Origin: Boswellia sacra
Taxonomy: Eukaryota > Streptophyta > Magnoliopsida > Sapindales > Burseraceae
DNA length: 64,000 nucleotides
Direction of reading: 5' to 3'
NCBI GenBank assembly: GCA_013180625.2
Contig: SNVD02003345.1
Coordinates: 1 to 64,000 of the forward strand
Numbering within the stretch: position 1 is the stretch's first letter; every line of letters begins with the position of its first letter. Position numbers and translations under genes: made by a program. The notes beneath the pieces were generated by a model that worked only from the letters and a program-made list of their open reading frames with translations, had not been told where the DNA came from and searched no databases. Shown here piece after piece: positions 1-11,051 of this stretch.

Positions 1-13
1 AAATGAAACATAC

Positions 14-130
14 AAGAACTTGGTCAACATAATCAAGCTGATCAGGATGTACACGGAGCGTAAACGTAAGAAGAGAGACGTACAAAGTTATAGCTCCAAG
101 AATGGGCATGTCAACCTGTGCTTCTATCAC
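14..130 (-). pseudogene. VPS35: VPS35 exon fragment (retromer subunit)
   Basis: One 117-bp open exon (39 codons) reads VIEAQVDMPILGAITLY and then a stretch with LRVHPDQLDYVDQVL. This matches the conserved middle-to-late part of plant VPS35, the cargo-recognition backbone of retromer, which recycles sorting receptors between endosome and Golgi. An AG acceptor precedes it (minus strand, just above 130) and a GTATGT donor follows it (below 14), so it is a genuine exon with its intron borders. No adjoining VPS35 exon is visible to the right, where CCT7 sequence follows, so I read it as a captured fragment. The gene could continue left of the window, so an intact VPS35 locus is not fully excluded. 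Confidence 0.75.
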
Positions 131-426
131 CTGCCATTCAAATTTGCCATTTAACTTAAAAGGAAACAACTCCATGCTCCAAATTGGGCATTTATGCCTC
201 TCACTCCCCATCCAAAAGAAAGAAGAAAGAAGATCAGCTTCTTAATATAATAACCTTAAAAATAACAAAAAGGACACTGCAAGGCATTTTAACATGTACT
301 AGCAGGCACCAGAGCAGAACAAGGCTAAAAAATTCAGACTTAATTTTACTACAAACTAACAGTCTATGTCTCTGAGTGATTATTGATTTTGGATATTATC
401 GAATTGCCACCACATCTTTGCCTTCC

Positions 427-471
<45 letters not shown>

Positions 472-526
472 CTCAATTAAAGAAAAACAAATATAGTAAA
501 ATATTAGATTTCTTACCTTGTTGACA
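131..526. other. Intron-like spacer with GA microsatellite
   Basis: Non-coding AT-rich sequence between the VPS35 exon and the CCT7 fragment. It contains a perfect (GA)19 tract at 431-468. The string gctcaattaaagaaaaac occurs at about 472 and again at about 567, right beside the broken end of the CCT7 exon. That looks like a microhomology junction where fragments were joined. Confidence 0.7.
431..468. repeat. (GA)n microsatellite
   Basis: Uninterrupted GA dinucleotide run of 19 units. Confidence 0.97.
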
Positions 527-582
527 GGATCTATGCAAATATGACGAGTATTCTCATCTTCATAGGCTCAATTAAAGAAAAA

Positions 583-662
583 CTTTGGTTCCCAGACAAA
601 GATAGCAAACGAATCTGCAATTCCACCTATGTTGATATCCACCTCATATAAAGCCCCTTCAC
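583..662 (-). pseudogene. CCT7: CCT7 C-terminal exon fragment (TCP-1 eta)
   Basis: After an AG acceptor the exon reads GEGALYEVDINIGGIADSFA then IFVWEP. This matches the C-terminal part of the eta subunit of the cytosolic chaperonin CCT/TRiC, which folds actin and tubulin. Homology stops just after WEP, before the rest of the C-terminus, at a repeated string (gctcaattaaagaaaaac) that suggests a rearrangement junction. A short exon-like run (527-566, reading DENTRHICIDPVNK before a GTAAGA donor) is fused directly after it and is not CCT7; I do not recognise it. The exon lies in the correct order relative to the two CCT7 exons near 4.1-4.4 kb, with the exon between them missing or unrecognised. 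Confidence 0.8.
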
Positions 663-1103
663 CTGTTAAAAACCATGCAGGACAAGTTGACAGAAGTTTA
701 CTAAACATATTAAGTCAGAAAACAAAGCCACCAAAATAATTAGCCATACCTGAAAATCAGGAAAGTGGAACTGTATTAACAGCAGTATGAAGGACATCGA
801 AGGTATCAAATTAATTGCAATGGCTTTCAAAAGTGGAGAACTGGAAAAATTTAAATGAAATCCTAAAAAAGACAAACCAGATGGAAGTGCATGTTTCTTT
901 CTGTCTTAATTTATTGAGCACATCAGTTACATCAAATCCAGCATTGTCAGAAAGTTACCGGGGTATAACCAAGAGTAAAAATATCCCACATTAATTATCC
1001 TATATTATCCTATCAAATTACTTTCCTGTTATGATGAAAGCAGAAAAACATCAATCTCACAAGAGCACAATAAGGTCTTATTCTGAATATTTTATGCATG
1101 CCT

Positions 1104-1108
1104 TAGCA
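1104..1108. repeat. Target site duplication, left copy (TAGCA)
   Basis: Five-base direct repeat TAGCA immediately left of the solo LTR; the other copy is at 3031-3035. Confidence 0.9.
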
Positions 1109-1425
1109 TGTTGACCCAGGTATGGCAACCCAAGAGGGGGGTGAATTGGGTTTTTATTTATAAAAACGGATTTAAAAAACTTTTCTGAAAGATCAAAATT
1201 ATTCAAATCTTTCTTTAAGAACAAAGGTGAAGAAGATGAAAATAGAATGCAATCAAGAGAATAGCAATAAAGAACAATCACAAGTGCAAGTAAATGTAAA
1301 GAGTATAAGGATAGAGAGAGTGCAAACTCGATGTACGTGGTTCGGCAAACCTTGCCTACGTCCACGGGCTCCTAGCTCCACGAGCTAAGCTTTCCACTAA
1401 GTTGTAGAATCTTTACAACTTGCTT

Positions 1426-1803
1426 GATGAACAACCTCACCAAGACTTTTTCTTCCAACTCTTGATAACACAACACCAAGAGTTCTTCTTGATGAACAAC
1501 CTCACCAAGGCAACTTCCTTCAACCCTTGATAACACCACACCAAGAGTTCTTCTTGATGAACAACCTCCCCAAGGCAACTTCCTTCAACCCTTGATAACA
1601 CCACACCAAGAGTTCTTCTTGATGAACAACCTCACCAAGGCAACTTCCTTCAACCCTTGAAAACACCACACCAAGAGTTCTTCTTGATGAACAACCTCAC
1701 CAAGGCAACTTCCTTCAACCCTTGATAACACCACACCAAGAGTTCTTCTTGAACTCTTGATAACACCACACCAAGAGTTCTTCTTGATGAACAACCTCAC
1801 CAA
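1426..1803. repeat. 65-bp tandem repeat inside the solo LTR
   Basis: Units starting gatgaacaacctcaccaagg begin at 1426, 1491, 1556, 1621, 1686 and 1786. The spacing is exactly 65 bp except for one longer step (100 bp) that holds an extra half unit. Units are nearly identical, which implies recent slippage or unequal exchange. The short minus-strand ORFs here only reflect the repeat and are not genes. Confidence 0.95.
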
Positions 1804-2120
1804 GGAAAGAGTTCTCTCAAGGATATCTTTTATCCTTTACAGAAGATCTCACTCTCACACAATATAAGAACAAAGAAAAGTTTTTACAACAAAAGTACAA
1901 CTCTCTTCAACTCTCTTCAAAGAGTAGATAAAGAATATAAAAGCTCTTTAGACTTGATATTTCTCTTGTTTTTTGCTTGATAGAACTTCTTTTTGAATGC
2001 ATGGGAGAAGGCTCCTTTTATAGGCAAATGAGATGAACTTAATCAAGTGAAGACACCATCTCCAAATTTTCTGCCCACCATAAAAACCGTAATCTTGTCT
2101 GCCATTTTTGTCAATGTTTC

Positions 2121-2830
2121 GTTTGAAATTTGAAAATCTGCAAAACATAAAAGATCTGTACATTTGATAAGCTTTCCAACTCATCAAGAATCAAGTCATT
2201 TGGATATCTGTAGCTCAAGATATGGCCAAAAACACCATTCGGTGCTCATGTGACTTGATTTTTCTCTTGTGTCAGTCCACCGAATTGAATGATAATTCTG
2301 TCAGCCTTCCGTTTGAAATTTGAATTTCTTCAAAACATAAAAGATCTGCATATTTGAATAAGCTTTCCAAAACATTAAGAATCAAAGCATTTGGATATCT
2401 CTATCTTAAGATATGGCCAAAACACCATTCGGTGCTCATGTGAGTTGATTTTTCTTCTCTGTGTCAGTCCACCGAATTGCATGTCAATTATGTCAGCCTT
2501 CCATTTGAAATTTGAATTTTTCAAGAACATATGAAATGTTCTTCATTAAGTCATCTTTCCAATGCCACAAGAATCAAGTCATTTTGATTTTTCTAGCTCA
2601 AGATATGTCCAAAGGAGTATTCAGTGCTCATGTCAGCTGCTTCCATTTGTCTTTCAACTTGCATGATGATTTGGACAACCTTGCACTTGAAATTTGAATT
2701 TCATTAAAACATATGAAATGGTATAAATTGAGTAAGCTTTCCAAAGGCTCAAGAATCACGTCATTTGGATATTTGTAGAGATATATATGACCAATTGATT
2801 GAACATTGCTCATGTGTCACATTCCTTGAG
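2121..2830. repeat. About 190-bp tandem repeat inside the solo LTR
   Basis: Four diverged units. The shared string (g/a)tttgaaatttgaa begins near 2121, 2311, 2503 and 2685. Each is followed by an A-rich stretch with aaaacata, then agctttcca, then a caagaatcaagtcatttgg-like string and aagatatggcca. The units are far more diverged than the 65-bp repeats, so they are an older property of this LTR family. Confidence 0.85.
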
Positions 2831-3030
2831 TCAATCCTTGTTCTTAAACTTTGGTGCCTTTAACATGTAGTCTTCTCCTTAGCTTCAACACTTCATTTTA
2901 ATAAGCCTCTTCTGATTTTAAAATTATTTCAATGATCTTACTCTTGCACATAAATAAACATGTTAGTAAATCTCAATTAATCAATGTGTATTGTTATCAT
3001 CAAAATTATCATGTAGCCTTAGGGCTAACA

Positions 3031-3035
3031 TAGCA
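3031..3035. repeat. Target site duplication, right copy (TAGCA)
   Basis: Direct repeat of 1104-1108, bounding the solo LTR. Confidence 0.9.
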
Positions 3036-4119
3036 TTCATATTTCCCAAGGCAAAAATTCTTATCATACTACCCACGTCTAGAAGATGCTTTGAACCTTG
3101 TAGAACGTGTATCTCCTGTTCTAAAAGAATATAAAAACAATCTTAGATAGACATTAAGGAAATACCCATCACCCAAAACAATCAAATTGGTGAACCTCAT
3201 TAGAAATCTAAGTATCTAACATTTCCTAAAAACATAAATTTATTAAAATTTTTCCAAGTGGAAAGAATCTATCCGATGAATACCCATACATATATTCAAT
3301 CAGGGCTCAAACCATCAAAGCTGAACAATTTAACATAGACGATATACATCATTCCAGATATCATCCACACCTCCATCTCAACACCTGCAATGAAAGGAGA
3401 TTCATATTGAAATAGAGTAGTTAAATGCTTTAAAATGGAATTGTGAAGCACAATAATATGATGGTATAAACATCATTCTAGATGTCCTCTAGACCTTCAT
3501 CTCAACATATGCAGTTAAAAAAGCTATCCATACAGCAGTCAAATCCTTCAAAACAGAACTATAAACCACAATAATGACCTCCTTAACCTTGATTGATAAA
3601 TCTTAATGATCACGCTTCTGTTATTCAGGAATTCAACATCAACACATTTCAAAGGAAAGAATACAATGAAGGACTTAGCAAGTGCAGGAGCTTGTACTTT
3701 CTGTGGAGCTTTGTAGATTCCCATTAGAGAGGGCATTGCACTGAACCAATGGATCTGACTATTGAATATATAGGACCCCAAAATGCTAGACACTTAATAC
3801 CAAAAGAGAAGCAAACTAAGCCTACTGTCTTGGTGGAGGGTATTCTCGAGGTTGTAAGGATTTTATTTAAATATCTGTCATGCTAAACAAATTTGATTAA
3901 TCTCATTCCCAATATTTATTCAACATAACTGTAGCAAATTAATTTCATTTCACAATTCAGTAAATAAGAAAACAATGCAGATCAATAAAAAATTCTAAAC
4001 ACTGCAACAATGGTGCTTCCACCTATCAAGTTTGACTACAAACGTACAAACTATTTTTCAAGGGCGGTCAACAAAATCATTCCATAAAAAGCCAAACACA
4101 AAAGCCCAATATCACCAAC
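3036..4119. other. Non-coding stretch with a local duplication
   Basis: No recognisable exon. Two adjacent diverged copies of about 125 bp lie at roughly 3345-3470 and 3471-3590; both contain catcatt, then agat, then cttcatctcaaca or ccatctcaacac. A minus-strand open stretch at 3548-3793 ends in a possible splice donor but I cannot match it to a protein. A second exon-like run on the minus strand near 3075-3120 (after a poly-T and AG) is also unidentified. Confidence 0.6.
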
Positions 4120-4400
4120 CTCAAGAGCTTTTGCATAAGAGTTGATAAAAAGTTGAGACTTCCCAGCAATGGTGCATGCATGCTATCTCAAGTATCGGCT
4201 TATCTCCATCTGCCACCAAAAACAACAATCTATATCAACAAGGCCAACATACCATCAAAAGATCCACCATACATTAATCAACAGATACGATAGATCCATA
4301 CATCTATAACACCACCACCAGCAACTACTGTAGATTTCTTTAAAGCTCTTCTAACAATCATGATTGCATCATGTAAACTCCTCTCAGCTTCCTTGATGAA
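4120..4400 (-). pseudogene. CCT7: CCT7 two-exon fragment with premature stop
   Basis: Two exons with good splice borders. The first (4302-4400) reads [18 protein letters not shown] and then [15 protein letters not shown]. After a GTATGG donor, a short intron and a GGCAG acceptor, the second (4120-4209) reads MEISRYLR, a stop (TAG), then HACTIAGKSQLFINSY and AKALE. This is the CCT eta apical/equatorial region, including the conserved GGG motif near the nucleotide-binding part. The in-frame stop replaces a Gln of normal CCT7, and the upstream two thirds of the gene are absent, so it is non-functional. It lies just outside the CACTA-type end at 4625 but on the same strand as the fragments inside. 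Confidence 0.88.
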
Positions 4401-4624
4401 CTGCAGACAGTTAAGAAAGAAAAATCCAGCTCAACATGATTAGTAAAATAAATATCACAGCTCTCACTCTTCCTTCTTCTTCTTCAAGGTCTACTGTTGG
4501 TGTGGTGTTAGGGTTTGTTTGCATTATTCGTTTTTGGCTTTTGACGTTTCAATCTGAGATTTGGATGAGTGATTTGGATGAGTGAGGGAGTAACTGGTGA
4601 TTTGGATGAGTAAGGAAGTGACGG
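4401..4624 (-). other. Spacer upstream of the CCT7 fragment, UTR-like
   Basis: It contains pyrimidine-rich cttccttcttcttcttcaagg (plus strand) and a threefold gatttggatgag repeat at 4560-4612. It is not recognised as coding. It could be the 5' flank of a captured gene, but the sequence does not say which. Confidence 0.4.
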
Positions 4625-5090
4625 CACTACAAGAAAAAAAGAAACTTCCTATACGTTTCTTATAGCTGTAGCAATAAAAGAATTCAATAACAAAGTACAG
4701 AAACAGTTATTGTTCGTCTCTTCTTTAATCTCTCTAGAACAGATCTTTAAAGAATATTAAATAGGAATTTTAAGTCTGCTTATATACATAATTTATACAG
4801 AATAAACTATAAATTTCTGATACAAGATATTTTTGAGTTAAAAAGCAATTATGGTCAACTTACTGAAGGCCTAAAAGCAAGTAGCAACACTATTCCAACA
4901 TAAATATAATTTTACTAACTCCACTAAGATTATTTAAGTGTTCAAATTACTGATCATGTCTAGGATATTGATTTTGATAATTAAATGATGATTTTCATTC
5001 ATAAAATACAGAAGTGAAAACAATAAAATGTGTAGATTAAAAATCCAAAAGAACAAAAAGTGAATAAGAAGCCAAGTGATGGTAATTTAC

Positions 5091-6653
<1,563 letters not shown>

Positions 6654-7636
6654 CTGGGAGGAAAATAGATAACATGGACATACATTATAACCGTAATAAG
6701 CGGTCAAATGACTAAAAAGTTCTACAACTATAATTGTTCAGTAAAAATCAGATTACCAATACAACCATGTTTTGAAAGCAACAAGCAATGGAGGTACTGT
6801 CACACAGAAGCACATATGTGCATAAAAGTGCAAAGGAGTCAGAAAGATCTTGGCTGCTGCAGAACATACAAGTGATGTTGCCAGGGAGCTATGGTGATAC
6901 AGGAAATAGGTTTATTCAAACAAAATTACCCACAAGAAATAGAAATTGACATATTTATTTCCTGTTTTCAATCTGTTCCCCTTCTCCTGCAGGCAAAAAG
7001 AAGCCATAGCCCCAGAACCTCTGCCATTGTGATCAGAAAACCTAGCGACTTACACTACAAGCATGCCACACTCCTTGAACTTTTATGGTTTATAACAATT
7101 GGATTGAGGTGAACGAACAGATTAGTGCACACAGTTAAATAAAAAGAAATGTAACAAAATAGGAAAAGAAGAAAAATGGGAGGTACATCTTGTATGGAAT
7201 GTTTATATAGTACATTTTATAATTGAAGCAGCCAGTGAAAAATATTAATTTCAACCTATGATTCACAAATTTTAAATATTCCCATTTAAAATTTTAAATA
7301 TTCAATGAAAATTCACATTTAAAGAATAATAAAAGAAGAAAAAAAAGTTCCTGGCCCTGAAAATTAGCACTGGACATAAAATACAGGTTGCAACCCACCA
7401 AATAACCAAGTAACATGAAGCTTAAAGGTCATTTGGATCACAAGTGCAAATAGAGTCCAAAGGCGGCTAAATCAATCTTGTATAAACTTAGCTAAGTTAC
7501 CATTCTCCATAACATAAGGCAACCTCTACAAAATATAAACTCAAATCACCGGAGCCATGAAATTATTAAAAGGATTAAGTCTACAAAAACGATCCTAATA
7601 AATAAATAAAAGGATTTGGAAGTCATATAGACATAC
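6654..7636. other. Non-coding junction between the AspAT and ACD11 fragments
   Basis: AT-rich and without recognisable exons. Neither the upstream AspAT exons nor the next ACD11 exon can be found here, so the join between the two captured genes lies somewhere in this stretch. Confidence 0.6.
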
Positions 7637-7810
7637 TCTGCAGCAATAATTTGTTCAAATAGAACCCTAACCATGTCAAGTCCACGCTTCACTCTCAAAA
7701 GGTTTCTAGTATGACTACCAGCCTTCCTCACGCAGTTTCCTTGTATATCCCGGTCAAGCAAAGCTTGTAACGTCACAATCGATTTTTGATGCCTTTGCAA
7801 GATCATCAAC
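7637..7810 (-). pseudogene. ACD11: ACD11-like sphingolipid transfer protein exon
   Basis: A 174-bp exon bounded by an AG acceptor and a GTATGT donor. It contains KSIVTLQALLDRDI, CVRKAGSHTRNLLRVKRG and LDMVRVLFEQIIAAE. This is the glycolipid-transfer-protein fold of plant ACD11, a ceramide-1-phosphate transfer protein whose loss triggers accelerated cell death. Only this internal exon is present; the start and the C-terminal exon (normally carrying the HHGW motif) are absent. The exon itself has no stop. Confidence 0.88.
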
Positions 7811-8301
7811 CTGTTACCATTGATCACTCCATCAATCAAACCACTCAAAGCAAACTAATCACATTAAATCATAATTCATTCCTGGTCTCTATTTCTTCAC
7901 AAACACTTCCAATCAGCCACCACGGAAACAAAATCAACTTAAAAAATATAAAATAAAAACTCAAAATGTAATAAAGTAAAAGCACGTAATTCCTTGGAGC
8001 ATAACTCAAATGAAGTTCTTTTACAATCTATACTTTGCTAAGCTCACAAAAACAGATTAATGGATACAAATTCAAACCATCAACTTTATATCTATGTAAC
8101 AATATATAACTGTACTAGTTCGCCGCCACCGTACCCTCCAACTTGCTTGTTACTAGTTCAGCATCGGAATTGTTGTTTACCAGCACAGTTGACCCGGTAA
8201 TGGTACAGGGAAAATCCCGCAAACTAATCTCTAGAAGAAAATGAATATATAAAGTGATTGATATATATCACAGGTTGCTTGAATATATTCAGGATATGTA
8301 C
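7811..8301. other. Non-coding stretch between fragments
   Basis: Mostly AT-rich intron-like sequence. On the minus strand 8110-8215 has higher GC and a short open run ending in a stop (LVNNNSDAELVTSKLEG), which I cannot assign to a family. Confidence 0.5.
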
Positions 8302-8515
8302 CTTTCTTATTGTCACTGGGAACTGAAAAGGGACACCTCTCCTCTTCACCCCAATCGTCAGCTGCAGTCCATGTGTTTTGGACAATTACAGGATCATCGG
8401 TTACCTTATCGCCATGGAGTCGAACGTTGTAACGCAAAATAACGGAAAGATTTGGCTCCCCTGAGAGATACTCCCCTGTTAGATCAATCCGAAAATCCCC
8501 AAGCAGGCCATTTGG
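8302..8515 (-). pseudogene. Galectin-domain exon of a GT31 galactosyltransferase (probable)
   Basis: The open run reads LLGDFRIDLTGEYLSGEPN, RYNVRLHGDKVTDDPVIVQN and TWTAADDWGEEERCP, then ends in AAGAAAG followed by a GTACAT donor. The NVRLHGD..PVIVQNTWT...DWGEEERCP pattern fits the galectin-domain end and linker of plant GT31 beta-1,3-galactosyltransferases (hydroxyproline O-galactosyltransferase group), Golgi enzymes that glycosylate arabinogalactan proteins. The family name is from memory of motifs. The fragment begins with no acceptor, directly at the donor of the EF-1alpha exon, so the two were joined at DNA level. Confidence 0.6.
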
Positions 8516-8521
8516 AATTAC

Positions 8522-8676
8522 CTCTTGTTCATCTCAGCAGCTTCCTTCTCAAACCTCTCGACCACACGCTCGTCGATAGCTCCAAGCTTGTAGATGAGAT
8601 GTCCAATGGTGGTCGACTTTCCAGAGTCGACGTGGCTGATGACCACAATGTTGATGTCAGTCTTCTCCTTACGCAT
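8522..8676 (-). pseudogene. EF1A: EF-1alpha N-terminal exon fragment
   Basis: The start codon at 8676 opens [20 protein letters not shown] followed by [15 protein letters not shown] and [15 protein letters not shown]. This is the N-terminus of translation elongation factor 1-alpha, including the P-loop G-x4-GKS/T (here SHVDSGKST, normally GHVDSGKST, so the first Gly is lost). Normal proteins begin MGKEKTH; here Gly2 is Arg. The reading frame is open to 8522, where a GTAATT donor or breakpoint ends it after 51 codons of about 447. The upstream GA-rich sequence resembles a 5' UTR, so this may be the promoter-proximal end of a chimeric transcript. Confidence 0.92.
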
Positions 8677-9125
8677 CTTAGCTTAGAACTTGAGAAGAGT
8701 GGCGGCGGAGGAGTGAAACCCTAGAAAACCTGCTAGTGCTAACAAAGGGTGCAGCTAAGCAGAGCTGTGAAGAGAGAGCGCAAATAGACAAAGGGCGATA
8801 GTCGTTGGGTGTGACGAGCTGGTGCGGTGAGGAGGGGGTGAGCTATGACGGCTAGGGCAAACAAAGGAAAGTGAAAAGAGAAAGAAGGATGAAAAGTATA
8901 GGGAAAGAGACAAAAACATGTTTATTGTTTTTATTTTTTCCTTTTGTATATATTTGTCAACACGTAAATATACGATAAATATTTGATACAGTTAATACAA
9001 AGAGTGACATAAATGAAATATATTTAAGTTTGACTTTTGAGTCAATGGTATATTTCTCACATTTTTTAAAAACTGTCAAATAAATAAATTGATGAGTGAC
9101 AAATATAGAAAAATTTCTTGCAGTG
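8677..9125 (-). other. Possible EF-1alpha leader and CACTA subterminal region
   Basis: 8680-8900 is G-rich on the plus strand and could be leader or promoter carried with the EF-1alpha exon. 8930-9125 is AT-rich, contains the string gtgac twice (in agagtgacataa and in gatgagtgacaa) and ends in the terminal inverted repeat ttcttgcagtg. No other coding is seen. Confidence 0.5.
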
Positions 9126-11051
9126 TATGATGCCTTTTCGAGAATAACTTATTGTTCTTTATTATTCACTTATACGCTAATTGTATTATTATTTGGTTAA
9201 GTGGATTATGTGGAAGTGTGCAGATCAGCCAAGTGGAATTGAGATATGTCATATCATTATGCAAAGCATCCTAATTTTTATTTGGTTACTTATTTTTACA
9301 AGCAAACACCTAAACTCAAGGAAACTTTTTATCCACTGAAAAAAGTATCCGTAAAAAAAACTATGAATTTAAGTACTATCCTTTGGAAGAATCTATTATT
9401 GCGTTGTTTGCTAAATTGAAAAATGTCATGTTTGCCCCCAATGCCATTGAATTTGATGACGAATAGAAAATGGAAGAAAACTAAAGAGGAATCACATTTA
9501 CGATGCCGACATGTAATTTATTGAAATAATAATAAGTTCATTAACTAACTCGATTATTTTATACTACATGAAGGATGCAACATATTACGATGTATCCATG
9601 CGGAATGAAACAAAGTTAATTACGTTCGAAGAAACATTCTTCTTGGAGCTCTTTGATTTTAATTACAGGCACAAATGCCTTTTGGCCACGGGCAGATTTG
9701 AGTACGATTTCCCGTGATGCAACAAAACCATGCCTTTTGTGGGCAAGCAGTCTGCATCACTTTTGCAAGGTATTGGTAATATCTGGAAGGATTCAGCAAC
9801 GTATGTAATAAAAAAGAAGCTAAAAAAATAAATAAATACGCTACTTGCTTTAAAAACAGGTGGATGGACTAACATGAAGCCGTGACAAGGAGGACAACCA
9901 TAAAGGTCAGCTTGCTGCAGCATATCTTCTCCATATTTCTTTTAGATTTAATAGTATGTAGAAACTCGATCAAACTAATAAAAAATGATATGACATCCCT
10001 TACATTGCTAAGCCGTATTTATAACTTGCTTCTCGACGTGCCGTAGTTGGTAATAAACAAAACTTATAACCGAAAACAAAACAATTTTCCTAAAATACCG
10101 AACGAATGAGAAAGCTATCACACTTTTTTATGGCTTTGTTAGCCTAAATTAAAAAAAAAAAAAACTTACAACTAAATACGTAATGAAACGGGTACATAAC
10201 ACCAATACGCTATAGCATTCGATCGATTAATTTAATTTTAAGCACGCATATCTAAGAGTCCATATACTATTTAACTTGCTGAACCATATTATCCTAAAAC
10301 CAAAGGGTTAAATTAGAGCGTTGAATTTTTGTACCTTAGGATCTATAACAGTCAACCACGCAGGTCACATTTAGTTTTGAAAGATCTGCCTGTGCGGCAA
10401 GTTCATTAAAGTTATGTGATTCGTAATTTCACATTCTGATTTATGATTTATGTTTTTAGAAATTAAACTCAAAAATGAAAATTAATTTTACTTGGGAGAC
10501 CAAAAACAAAGAGTTAATATTATTGATTTGACGTACTGAATGATCATGTTGTTAGGGTATCCGCATTTGTTAAGTTGCCTTCCGGTTTTGCATCGGCAAA
10601 ATGATTACTCACCATGCAGCTTCAAAGTCTAGGAATTTCTTACACTTCATGTACACAATAGATACACAACGATAAGATTTTTAATTGGATAGACAGGGAA
10701 AGCCGAATCATGAGACCATATAATATCTCTTTTAATTATTTATTTATTTTTGTATTCGATGAATCATGACATGAAAACGGCAGTGCTTATTGACAGTATT
10801 TTGCCTCAAATTATTGGTGCAGTCTTAAACTTTGACACTTTTTTTTGGCAGGAATATACAAACTCTTTTTACTACACATCCGATGTAAAACGAAATAGAC
10901 AAAGAACTAAAATAATCAACCCGTTTCACTGTTGATCCCTCCCATAGCTTTCTATTGGGCACAACTTGAAGGCGCACTTTTTTTGGGTTCATTCCTTCAA
11001 AATTGCTTATCGGATAGGCCTCGTGAAGAATGAATATCGAGGATATTCTAT
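9126..11051. repeat. Array unit 1 (1926 bp)
   Basis: Begins exactly at the CACTA-type end. It has a deletion of about 50 bp near 9800 relative to other units. It shares the variant gaatttgatgacgaatag with unit 8. Confidence 0.85.

Larger units (their letters stand above)
1109..3030 (-). mobile_element. Solo LTR, SIRE/Maximus-like Ty1-copia
   Basis: A 1922-bp segment starting TGTTGACC and ending GGGCTAACA, flanked on both sides by TAGCA. No gag, pol, primer site or second LTR is present, so it is a solo LTR left by LTR-LTR recombination. On the minus strand it starts TGTTAGCCC, has TGATGATAACA nearby, and ends with a run containing CAATTCACCCCCCTCTTGGG. These features are typical of the long LTRs of the SIRE/Maximus copia lineage; the lineage call is from memory of the family. 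It sits within the CCT7 fragment, between its last two recognisable pieces. It contains two internal repeat blocks, listed separately. Confidence 0.85.

Noticed and set aside
1426..1803. Regular 65-bp repeats that at first look like a CRISPR array or a repeat protein
   Set aside because: There are no unique spacers, the whole unit is repeated, and it lies inside a plant LTR. The minus-strand ORFs are only the repeat read through.
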